In this document: positions 1 through 6,377 of the stretch, one piece after another
Layout of the letters: the number at the start of each line of letters is the position of its first letter
Position numbering within the stretch: position 1 is the first letter of the stretch
NCBI GenBank assembly: GCA_021107495.1
Contig: JAIOSR010000036.1
Location: forward strand, 1 to 11,365
Source of the DNA: Desulfobacterales bacterium
GTDB lineage: Bacteria; Desulfobacterota; DSM-4660; Desulfatiglandales; Desulfatiglandaceae
Direction of reading: 5' to 3'
DNA: 11,365 nucleotides
Notes under the pieces: model-generated
Databases searched by the model: none
What the model saw: the letters and a program-made list of their open reading frames with translations, nothing else
Told to the model about the DNA's origin: nothing
Program-made: the position numbers and the translations under genes

Positions 1-576
1 GATCTCAACACGGAGCTCCTCAGGCTCAAAAACAAGGGAGCGGAATACATCTTCATGCAATGTCTGCCATCTGCGATCCTTATGGCATTGGAATCTGCCG
101 ATCGCGTCAAATACGATGTCCCCTTCTTTGGAACCTGGACATCCACCGACCCCAACTTTTTCAAACGCGGAAAAGGCCTTATCCGTGACCGTATGCATAT
201 GCAGTTTGTCGGGGGTCTTCCCGTTGACGGTACCCCGGGGATAAAATTGATGAAGGAACTGTGGAAAAGGTATAAAACCGTCTCATCATTTGATGCCTCT
301 TACTGGGAAGGTGTTGTCATCGGTATGATTATGGAAAGGGGCTTCCAGCGGGCAAACGAAAAGTTCGGCAAGATAGACAGCCAGACCATCAATCAGGCAT
401 TGCAGACCTTTCGAAATGAAGATTTCGGCGGTCTGGTACCCAATGTCACTTATACCAATACGGACCACAGCGGTTCCTGGAAAGCAAGGATAGTCAAAAT
501 CAACGAGGACGGCACCTACACCCCGCTCACCAGTTTCTGGGGACCGGGAAAAGAGAAGGTTAAGATCCTAAAATGA
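1..576 (+). CDS. HAAT-type ABC transporter substrate-binding protein, C-terminal part (5' truncated by window)
   Basis: The reading frame is open from base 1 and ends at TGA 574-576, so 191 C-terminal residues are present and the signal peptide and first lobe lie outside the window. The first ATG in frame (position 55) is internal: the preceding codons read DLNTELLRLKNKGAEYIF, typical of a type 1 periplasmic-binding-protein fold just before a hinge strand. The visible part has the family's late features: a PFFGTWTSTDP strand-turn, a stretch running from FVGGLPVDG through LMKELWKRY, an ASYWEGVVIGMIMERGFQRA helix, and the C-terminal pattern of TINQALQTF helix, FGGLVPNVTYT, and SGSWKARIVKINEDGTY. 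In the periplasm such proteins capture a ligand and pass it to LivH/LivM. The downstream gene order supports this role. The ligand is unknown; the adjacent acyl-CoA synthetase suggests an organic acid rather than an amino acid (inference). Confidence 0.88.
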   Translation, partial: DLNTELLRLKNKGAEYIFMQCLPSAILMALESADRVKYDVPFFGTWTSTDPNFFKRGKGLIRDRMHMQFVGGLPVDGTPGIKLMKELWKRYKTVSSFDASYWEGVVIGMIMERGFQRANEKFGKIDSQTINQALQTFRNEDFGGLVPNVTYTNTDHSGSWKARIVKINEDGTYTPLTSFWGPGKEKVKILK

Positions 577-1403
577 AGGCATTTCGTGGTGAACCGAGTA
601 TCTTCGCCTCTGCCCGGCCCGAGGATAGACGGGCCGAGTTAGAGGTGAAGAATCTTAAATTGAAGTTCGGTGGGATTACGGCCCTCAATAAGATTGATCT
701 TACAGTACGCACAGGGGAACTTGTCGCCATAATCGGACCGAATGGTGCAGGCAAGACCAGTCTGTTAAACTGCATTACCGGTTACTATAAGCCGCAGGAA
801 GGGCAGATATTTTTCAACGGTGAGGACGTCACACACCACTCTACCCATCACCTGACTAAGATCGGTATCGGCAGGACCTATCAAAATATAGAGCTTTTCC
901 CGGGCATGTCGGTCCTGTCCAACATGTTGCTGGCCCGTCATGTTCATTGTAAATATAATGTAGGCTTGGCCTCCATTTTCTCAAAGTCCGTTAGAAATGA
1001 AGAAATTCGTCACAGGAAGATATTAGAAGAATTAATAGACTTTCTTGAAATACAATCGCTTCGGAAACAGCTTGTAGGTTCTCTGCCTTACGGTATGCGA
1101 AAGCGTGTTGAATTGGGCCGTGCACTTGCTCTGGAGCCCAAGCTTTTGGTTCTTGATGAGCCCTTTGCCGGAATGACGCTTGAGGAAAAGGAGGACATGG
1201 TCCGGTTTCTGGTCGAGCTGAACAAGTCCTGGAATCAGACCATGATTCTTGTAGAACATGACATGTCAGTCGTGATGAGTATTTCCAAGAAAATAATGGT
1301 GCTCGACTTCGGGGTCAAACTGGCCGAAGGATCGCCTGATTTTGTGCAGAATCACCCCCAGGTTATCAAGGCCTACCTTGGAGACACATCAACAATTGAT
1401 TAA
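573..1403 (+). CDS. livG: LivG-type ABC transporter ATP-binding protein
   Basis: This 276-residue protein is a complete ABC nucleotide-binding domain of the LivG type. Visible motifs are Walker A GPNGAGKT (residues 55-62), Q-loop Gln104 in RTYQNIELF, a variant signature LPYGMRKRVELGRALA (from about 171) instead of canonical LSGGQ, Walker B LLVLDEP with catalytic Glu196, and the switch histidine in VEHD (His229). The closing HPQVIKAYLG stretch is characteristic of LivG/LivF. A hydrophilic extension of about 20 residues precedes the first strand (LEVKNLKLKFGG). The ATG overlaps the TGA of the binding-protein gene as ATGA, implying translational coupling; a GAAGG-like ribosome site lies about 13 nt upstream inside the preceding gene. 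It should pair with the LivF-type protein at 5565-6368 on the cytoplasmic face of the LivH/LivM channel. The family assignment is firm; the liv name reflects homology, not a proven leucine/isoleucine/valine substrate. Confidence 0.93.
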   Translation: MKAFRGEPSIFASARPEDRRAELEVKNLKLKFGGITALNKIDLTVRTGELVAIIGPNGAGKTSLLNCITGYYKPQEGQIFFNGEDVTHHSTHHLTKIGIGRTYQNIELFPGMSVLSNMLLARHVHCKYNVGLASIFSKSVRNEEIRHRKILEELIDFLEIQSLRKQLVGSLPYGMRKRVELGRALALEPKLLVLDEPFAGMTLEEKEDMVRFLVELNKSWNQTMILVEHDMSVVMSISKKIMVLDFGVKLAEGSPDFVQNHPQVIKAYLGDTSTID

Positions 1404-1408
1404 AAAAA

Positions 1409-3358
1409 ATGAGTGCTACTAAATATAAGATAGAGCGTATCGACGAAGAAACTTTGGAATCGTTGACCCAGTATACGTTTCCACAGATCTTATCGAGACA
1501 GGCGGAGCGATTGGGGCCTGGCAGGATTGCCATAAGGGAAAAGGCTTACGGCATATGGCAGACATATAATTGGCAGGAGTATCTGCGTTATACAAAACTT
1601 GTGGCATTGGGTCTGATTTCACTGGGTCTCAAAAGGGGGGAGCATGTCGGTCTTATCTTAGACAATCACCCTGAATGGCTTTTCAGTGAATTGGGTACCC
1701 AGTCCCTGGGTGCGATAACAATCAACCTGTTTAGCTCGGCAGTGTCAAAAGAGCTTCTTTTCGGGCTCAACCGTATTCGGGCGGCCTATGTCATTGCCCA
1801 GGACCAGGAACAGGTGGACAAGATCCTCGAATGTAAGAATGACCTCCCCCACATTCGAAGACTTATCTATGTCGATCCCACCGGTATGAGGACCTACAGG
1901 GACGATCCCTGGTTGATCAGCTTTGCCCAGCTCCTTGAATTAGGCGAGGAATTAGACGGGGAGCAGCCCGAGCTTTTTATAAAAGAGTTATGGGAGGGAA
2001 AAGCGGATGATGTGGCCCTTATGCTCATGACATCCGGCACCACGGGAGAGCCCAAGATGGTAATGCTCTCCCATGAAAACTTGAATGAAATGGCACGGAA
2101 GTGGCTTGAGACGGCTCCCATAGGTATTGGGGACAACTGGATCTCAATTACCCCGCCCGCCTGGATCGTTGACCAGATGTGGGGTATGGGAATTACATTG
2201 TCCGGCGGCATGGCCATGAATTTTCCTGAGGCCTTTGAAACCGCGGTAGAGGATTTCAGGGACATCGGCCCAACTGTTATACTCACCTCCTCCATGTTCT
2301 GGGAAGATCTCGCATCCAAGATACGGGTAAAAATCAATGATTCGGGACCTGTTAAACGCTACCTATACAACCTGGCCCAGAAAATAGGCGGAGCAGTGAC
2401 AGACATGGAATCCGAGAAAAAGCCGGTGCCATTCAGACTCATGCTCTTGAAGCGCCTGGCTATACGTATTATATCAAGACCCCTTCTGGATCGTGTTGGT
2501 TGCCTTGAAGCGCGCGCGGCCTACACGGGAGGACACCCTATCAGTCCTGACGTGATCCGCTTCTTCAGGGCAAACGGCTTGAACCTTAAACAGTGCTACG
2601 GTCTGACAGAGGCCGGAGGCATCTTTCAGGTACAGCCCGACGGTGAGGTCAAACCGGAGACAGTGGGCACACCCCTTCCCCGCACCGAAATCAAGATCAC
2701 AGAGGATCAGGAAGTTTTAGTGTTGAGCAAATCCAACTTTGTGGGCTATTACGAAAACCCCGAGGCAACGGCAGAAGCCCTTAAAGACGGGTGGTTTTGT
2801 ACGGGGGATGCAGGTTATTACGATGATGACGGGCATCTTCTCATTATCGGTCGAAAACAGGATATCATGCGCACAACAGAGGGCGAGGCATTTTCCCCCG
2901 ACTTTATCGAAACCAGGCTTAAATTCAGCCCATACATCAAAGAATCCGTTATCTGGGGCGAGGGAAAGGAATATCTCACCGCCTTTATCAACATAGACTT
3001 CGGGAATGTCGGGAACTGGGCGGAGGAAAGAAAAATTCCTTACACCACTTACACCGACCTTTCCCAGCAGTCCGCTGTTGAGGAAATGATTCGAGGAGAA
3101 GTTGCCGAAGTAAACACCCAGTTACCCAAACCTATGCAATTAGTCAAAATCATTCTTTTATACAAATTGTTGGATGCGGATGACGAAGAACTCACAAGAA
3201 CGGGCAAGGTGAGGAGAAAATTTGTTTTTGGCCAGTACAAAGATCTGATCGATGCCATGTATTCCGAAAAAACCGAATTGGCCGTAACAGGCGAGGTGCG
3301 TTATCGGGATGGGCACATAGGTACTATTGAGACCACGGTCAAAATATTAGATGTTTAA
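1409..3358 (+). CDS. AMP-forming acyl-CoA synthetase (long-chain fatty-acid-CoA ligase type)
   Basis: The product has 649 residues, the usual size of bacterial long-chain-type acyl-CoA synthetases (ANL superfamily). These activate a carboxylate with ATP to an acyl-adenylate and transfer it to CoA. Motifs in order are P-loop MTSGTTGEPK (207-216), acyl/AMP-site CYGLTEAGG (396-404), GWFCTGDAG with the ribose-binding Asp467, hinge GRKQD (481-485), a C-terminal subdomain with SPYIKESVIWGEGKEYLTAFI, and LTRTGKVRRKF, where Lys600 is the likely catalytic lysine. After the hinge, the usual GGK-type loop reads TTEGEAFSPDFIE (489-501), so an acidic residue sits where many relatives have lysine. The gene starts 5 bp after livG with no clear Shine-Dalgarno (the leader is a run of A), suggesting coupling. 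No signal peptide or membrane segment is seen, so it should be cytoplasmic. Its position between livG and livH suggests it activates the imported acid. The specific acid (fatty, dicarboxylic, aromatic) cannot be told. Confidence 0.92.
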   Translation: MSATKYKIERIDEETLESLTQYTFPQILSRQAERLGPGRIAIREKAYGIWQTYNWQEYLRYTKLVALGLISLGLKRGEHVGLILDNHPEWLFSELGTQSLGAITINLFSSAVSKELLFGLNRIRAAYVIAQDQEQVDKILECKNDLPHIRRLIYVDPTGMRTYRDDPWLISFAQLLELGEELDGEQPELFIKELWEGKADDVALMLMTSGTTGEPKMVMLSHENLNEMARKWLETAPIGIGDNWISITPPAWIVDQMWGMGITLSGGMAMNFPEAFETAVEDFRDIGPTVILTSSMFWEDLASKIRVKINDSGPVKRYLYNLAQKIGGAVTDMESEKKPVPFRLMLLKRLAIRIISRPLLDRVGCLEARAAYTGGHPISPDVIRFFRANGLNLKQCYGLTEAGGIFQVQPDGEVKPETVGTPLPRTEIKITEDQEVLVLSKSNFVGYYENPEATAEALKDGWFCTGDAGYYDDDGHLLIIGRKQDIMRTTEGEAFSPDFIETRLKFSPYIKESVIWGEGKEYLTAFINIDFGNVGNWAEERKIPYTTYTDLSQQSAVEEMIRGEVAEVNTQLPKPMQLVKIILLYKLLDADDEELTRTGKVRRKFVFGQYKDLIDAMYSEKTELAVTGEVRYRDGHIGTIETTVKILDV

Positions 3359-3533
3359 TGATAATATAGCCGCCCCGGTTAAATATTACTTGCAGGATTT
3401 AACAGGGCAGGCAAAAAGGCGCAAAATTCACAAAAAGTAAAACCTTAAGTTACTATGCAGAGGCGCTTACCCAGCGTTATCAAGAATATATATTTGAGGC
3501 AAAGCTTCACCAATCAAGGAGGCTGACCCGGCC
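3359..3533 (+). other. Non-coding gap upstream of livH, with possible weak promoter and strong ribosome-binding site
   Basis: This 175-bp spacer is much longer than the other gaps in the cluster. Besides the stem-loop at 3372-3408 it holds an A-rich stretch (3411-3445) and, nearer livH, a loose sigma70-like pair: TTACCC (3467-3472) and TATATT (3489-3494), 16 bp apart. The -35 match is poor, so a secondary promoter is only a possibility. A strong Shine-Dalgarno, AAGGAGG (3516-3522), sits 11 nt before the livH ATG. The gap might let the transporter core be expressed partly independently of the upstream genes (inference). Confidence 0.35.
3372..3408. other. Intergenic stem-loop between the acyl-CoA synthetase and livH genes
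   Basis: GTTAAAT (3378-3384) and ATTTAAC (3397-3403) form a perfect 7-bp inverted repeat with a 12-nt loop. GCCC (3372-3375) can pair with GGGC (3405-3408) below a small internal loop, giving about 11 paired bases. No T-run follows (the next bases are AGGCAAAAAGGC), so it does not look like an intrinsic terminator. It could be an mRNA processing or stability element, or a remnant of a repeat. Confidence 0.4.
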
Positions 3534-4412
3534 ATGGAATTTTTCCTTCAACTTTTAGTAAACGGGATATCACTCGGATTTCTCTATGCGCTTTCCGCAT
3601 TAGGCTTTGTCATGATTTTTAAGTCGAGTAGTGTCCTGAACTTCGCCCATGGGGAACTTCTGGCCATAGGAGCCTTTCTGTTTCTCGTTTTGTCTTCCTG
3701 GGCCAATCTGCCTATTATTGTCGCTTTCGCATTCACTTTGATAGGAAGTTTCTCCCTCGGATTTATCATTGAGCGCTTCTTCCTGCGCCGTTTGATCGGG
3801 GAAGCGCTGATTGAAGTGATCATGCTGACCGTGGGGCTGTCTATCATGTTCAAGGGACTGCTGCTATTCATCTTCGGGGGTGATATTCACAACTACCGGC
3901 AATTTTTACCTGAAGGGCTTTCCATTACATGGGGTTCTATTGGAATTCCCTCGGTCTACGTTGCATCCTTTATAATCGGGATCCTTTTTCTTATCCTGTT
4001 CGGTTTCTTTTTCAAATACTCATCCCAGGGTATTTACATGAGGTCCGTGGCCGACAACCAACCTGCCGCCCTTTCTCTTGGTGTCCACGTAAGAAGGGTC
4101 TTCGCGCTTTCATGGGCCATCGCGGCACTGGTTTGCGCCATGAGCGGCATTGTTTTAGGGATCATCAACGGCGTCAATGTTCATGAATTGAGCTCCATTG
4201 GCCTCAAGGTCTTCCCTGTGGTCATTTTGGGAGGGCTGGACAGTATTGGCGGGGCCATCATAGGCGGCATCATTATTGGTTTGCTCGAGACCTTTACCGG
4301 TGGATATATCTCTACCTCCTTGAGAGAGGTCATTCCGTATATTGTGCTTGTCCTTATTCTGATGGTAAAACCCTATGGGCTTTTCGGGCTGGTGGAAATA
4401 GAGCGTGTATAG
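3534..4412 (+). CDS. livH: LivH-type branched-chain amino acid ABC transporter permease
   Basis: This 292-residue integral inner-membrane protein consists of about eight hydrophobic segments, the usual LivH length. The hallmark N-terminal signature is present: NGISLGFLYALSALGFVMIF followed by SSSVLNFAHGELLAIGAF (about residues 31-48). The cytoplasmic coupling loop reads SQGIYMRSVADNQPAALSLG, matching the LivH pattern of an invariant Ala/Asp-rich loop contacting the ATPases. The C-terminal KVFPVVILGGLDSIGGAIIGG motif and terminal KPYGLFG are also typical. The start is well supported by AAGGAGG 11 nt upstream. With LivM it forms the heterodimeric translocation channel. The family is certain; the ligand is not. 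Confidence 0.95.
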   Translation: MEFFLQLLVNGISLGFLYALSALGFVMIFKSSSVLNFAHGELLAIGAFLFLVLSSWANLPIIVAFAFTLIGSFSLGFIIERFFLRRLIGEALIEVIMLTVGLSIMFKGLLLFIFGGDIHNYRQFLPEGLSITWGSIGIPSVYVASFIIGILFLILFGFFFKYSSQGIYMRSVADNQPAALSLGVHVRRVFALSWAIAALVCAMSGIVLGIINGVNVHELSSIGLKVFPVVILGGLDSIGGAIIGGIIIGLLETFTGGYISTSLREVIPYIVLVLILMVKPYGLFGLVEIERV

Positions 4413-4437
4413 AATCGCTCCGCTCCGTTTAGCGATT
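4413..4437. repeat. Hairpin repeat in the livH-livM gap (shares a 16-bp core with the 3' end of the window)
   Basis: AATCGCT (4413-4419) and AGCGATT (4431-4437) are perfect inverted repeats around an 11-nt loop, CCGCTCCGTTT, starting directly after the livH stop codon. The core TCGCTCCGCTCCGTTT (4415-4430) matches 15 of 16 bases at 11175-11190 (TCGCTTCGCTCCGTTT). Only TTTTA follows the stem, too weak for a confident terminator, and livM continues in the same direction 27 bp later. It is more likely a dispersed genomic repeat or an RNA-stability hairpin. Confidence 0.5.
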
Positions 4438-4463
4438 TTATTAAAAGAAAGGTTATAGCGAAC

Positions 4464-5534
4464 ATGCGCAAGCTTCAATTTCATCCCTGCGGTAATTTCA
4501 GACAGACATACCGGGAAGAGATCACAATCTTCGAAACAGATTTTGGCAGAATGTGGGTGCTAATAGGCATTGTGCTTCTTTTTGCTGTCATTCCTTTTAT
4601 AAGTAGCGCTTACATGGTCTACATACTTAACACCATTGGTATTTATGCCATTGCCGCCATTGGCCTCAATCTTTTAATCGGATATACGGGTCAGATATCA
4701 CTTGGGCATGGGGCCTTTTTTGGTGTAGGTGCCTATGCAGGTGCTGTCCTGGCAACCAAGACAGGTTTACCGTTTGTCTTAGCCGTGCCTGCCGCAGGTC
4801 TTGTCACCGCAGCGGTTGGAATGGTTTTCGGCGTTCCTTCGGCTCGTCTCAAGCACCTCTATCTCTGCATTGCCACCTTAGCAGGCCAATTTATCCTTGA
4901 ATACGTGTTTGTCCAGTGGGAGGGCCTTACCGGAGGTGCCGAAGGAATCAGCGTTATCGGTACGACCCTCTTCGGAATCGATCTGGGCAATGATCGGGTC
5001 TTTTATTTCGTAATATTCGGCTGTCTTGTGGTTATGACATGGATAGCAGTCAACTTAATTCGCACCAGGTTCGGAAGGGCTTTTATTGCCATCCGTGATA
5101 ATGACCGGGCCGCCGAGGGCATGGGGATTCCCATCTTCAGATATAAGCTCCTCTCATTCGCAATAAGCTCCTTTTATGCAGGATTTGCAGGTGCCCTCTA
5201 TGCCTTTTACATGATCAGTATCACGCCCGAACCCTTTAATTTGTGGCTATCCATAGAATTCATTGCCATGATAATCATCGGGGGTCTGGGAAGCATTCCC
5301 GGCTCGGTGTTGGGTGCGGTCTTTATTGTCTCATTAAATGAAATACTGAGTAACATCACCCAGTATCTCATGAACGTCGGCACATCCAGCGGCGTGGCCA
5401 TTACCATCGCCCCGCTACGCGAGTTCGTATTTGGTCTGGTCATCATCCTGTTTATTCTGTTTGAGCCAAAGGGCCTGGCAGAGGTCTGGCGTATTGTCCG
5501 TTCAAATTTCAGGTTATGGCCGTTTTCGTACTGA
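4464..5534 (+). CDS. livM: LivM-type branched-chain amino acid ABC transporter permease
   Basis: The product has 356 residues and is the second channel subunit. A charged N-terminal stretch of about 30 residues (KLQFHPCGNFRQTYREEITIF) precedes the first hydrophobic segment (WVLIGIVLLFAVIPFI). The hallmark GYTGQISLGHGAFFGVGAYA lies at about residues 73-92. The ATPase-contact loop is RTRFGRAFIAIRDNDRAAEG (about 200-219) followed by MGI, and the C-terminal repeat motif IIGGLGSIPGSVLGA is at 271-285. A terminal FEPKGLAEVW segment is typical. An AGAAAGG ribosome site (4446-4452) sits 11 nt before the ATG, supporting this start. The long polar N-terminus is unlike E. coli LivM but looks like a trait of the deltaproteobacterial subgroup (from memory). 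It should pair with LivH in the inner membrane. Confidence 0.94.
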   Translation: MRKLQFHPCGNFRQTYREEITIFETDFGRMWVLIGIVLLFAVIPFISSAYMVYILNTIGIYAIAAIGLNLLIGYTGQISLGHGAFFGVGAYAGAVLATKTGLPFVLAVPAAGLVTAAVGMVFGVPSARLKHLYLCIATLAGQFILEYVFVQWEGLTGGAEGISVIGTTLFGIDLGNDRVFYFVIFGCLVVMTWIAVNLIRTRFGRAFIAIRDNDRAAEGMGIPIFRYKLLSFAISSFYAGFAGALYAFYMISITPEPFNLWLSIEFIAMIIIGGLGSIPGSVLGAVFIVSLNEILSNITQYLMNVGTSSGVAITIAPLREFVFGLVIILFILFEPKGLAEVWRIVRSNFRLWPFSY

Positions 5535-5540
5535 TAGGCG

Positions 5541-5572
5541 TTGGAGTATTGGAGTAATGAAGTAATGGAAAA
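5541..5572 (+). repeat. 8-bp tandem repeat carrying the livF ribosome-binding site and start codon
   Basis: The spacer between livM and livF is a short tandem array: TTGGAGTA (5541-5548), TTGGAGTA (5549-5556), ATGAAGTA (5557-5564) and ATGGAAAA (5565-5572). The second unit supplies a GGAG Shine-Dalgarno at 5551-5554, 10 nt before the ATG at 5565. The first unit opens with TTG, which is in frame with livF and would add eight residues (MEYWSNEV). The repeat explains that apparent longer start, so the ATG is preferred. Confidence 0.6.
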
Positions 5573-6368
5573 CAACATCAGATTACTGCTAAACAACATC
5601 AGTGTGGTCTATTCTGATGTCATACAGGTCCTTAAAGGGGTATCTCTTACCGTTAAGAAAGGTCAGATCGTCTCCCTTTTGGGTAGCAACGGCGCCGGAA
5701 AGACCACCACCCTGAAAGCCATTTCGGGTCTGCTCAAGCCCGAAAACGGGAAGGTTACGGACGGTTCCATTGAATATGACGGGGCTCCGGTACAGAATTC
5801 CTCTCCGGAAGAAATCACCCGCAAAGGTATTATCCAGGTACTCGAAGGAAGACAGGAATTCAAGTATCTGACTATTGAAGAAAATCTGAGGGTCGGCACG
5901 GCCACCCGCTGGGGCAAGCCTTATAAAAAGGACCTGGAACTGGTTTACCACTACTTCCCTGCCCTGCTCTCACGAAAGAAGAACATGGCAGGGTATTGCA
6001 GTGGCGGCGAACTCCAGATGTTAGTGATGGGCAGAGGACTTATGGCCCAGCCCAAACTCCTGCTCTTGGACGAACCCTCCTTGGGTCTTGCGCCTATCCT
6101 GGTCAAAGAGATATTTCAAATTATCAGACGGGTAAACGAAGAGTTAGGGACCACCCTTATGCTTGTGGAACAGAATGCGAATATGGCGCTCCAGATAGCC
6201 CACTACGGCTATGTAATGGAAAACGGCAAGATTGTCATGGAGAGCGACGCGAATGATCTGCGTGAAAACCCGGATGTAAAGGAGTTCTATTTAGGCACTG
6301 CGGCCTCCGGGGCCCTAAAATCATACAAAGATGTAAAATCCTACAAGCGCCGCAAACGCTGGCTTTAA
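5565..6368 (+). CDS. livF: LivF-type ABC transporter ATP-binding protein
   Basis: From the ATG at 5565 the protein has 267 residues (a TTG at 5541 would add eight). Motifs are Walker A GSNGAGKT (40-47), Q-loop region GIIQVLEGRQEF with Gln91, signature CSGGELQML (145-153), Walker B LLLLDEP with Glu170, and VEQNA, where Gln203 replaces the switch histidine, as is normal in LivF proteins. VLEGR and the closing FYLG are LivF hallmarks. A basic tail, SYKDVKSYKRRKRWL, follows the usual end. The start is chosen by the GGAG at 5551-5554. With the LivG-type protein it forms the ATPase dimer. The first signature residue is Cys rather than Leu, a mild change not expected to abolish ATP binding. The stop lies 9 bp before the next gene, so they are probably co-transcribed. 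Confidence 0.94.
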   Translation: MENNIRLLLNNISVVYSDVIQVLKGVSLTVKKGQIVSLLGSNGAGKTTTLKAISGLLKPENGKVTDGSIEYDGAPVQNSSPEEITRKGIIQVLEGRQEFKYLTIEENLRVGTATRWGKPYKKDLELVYHYFPALLSRKKNMAGYCSGGELQMLVMGRGLMAQPKLLLLDEPSLGLAPILVKEIFQIIRRVNEELGTTLMLVEQNANMALQIAHYGYVMENGKIVMESDANDLRENPDVKEFYLGTAASGALKSYKDVKSYKRRKRWL

Positions 6369-6377
6369 GTTGGTTGC

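Noticed and set aside
1894..2337. Minus-strand frame of 147 codons inside the acyl-CoA synthetase gene
   Set aside because: It lies wholly opposite strongly conserved ligase motifs, including the P-loop, and its Ser/Ile-rich translation has no domain.
5541..5564. TTG start for livF at 5541
   Set aside because: Its eight extra residues (MEYWSNEV) come from the tandem repeat, and the ATG at 5565 has a well-spaced GGAG.
5207..5599. Minus-strand frame of 130 codons across the livM-livF junction
   Set aside because: It lies antisense to conserved LivM C-terminal motifs and the livF start region; no motif or ribosome-binding site is visible.
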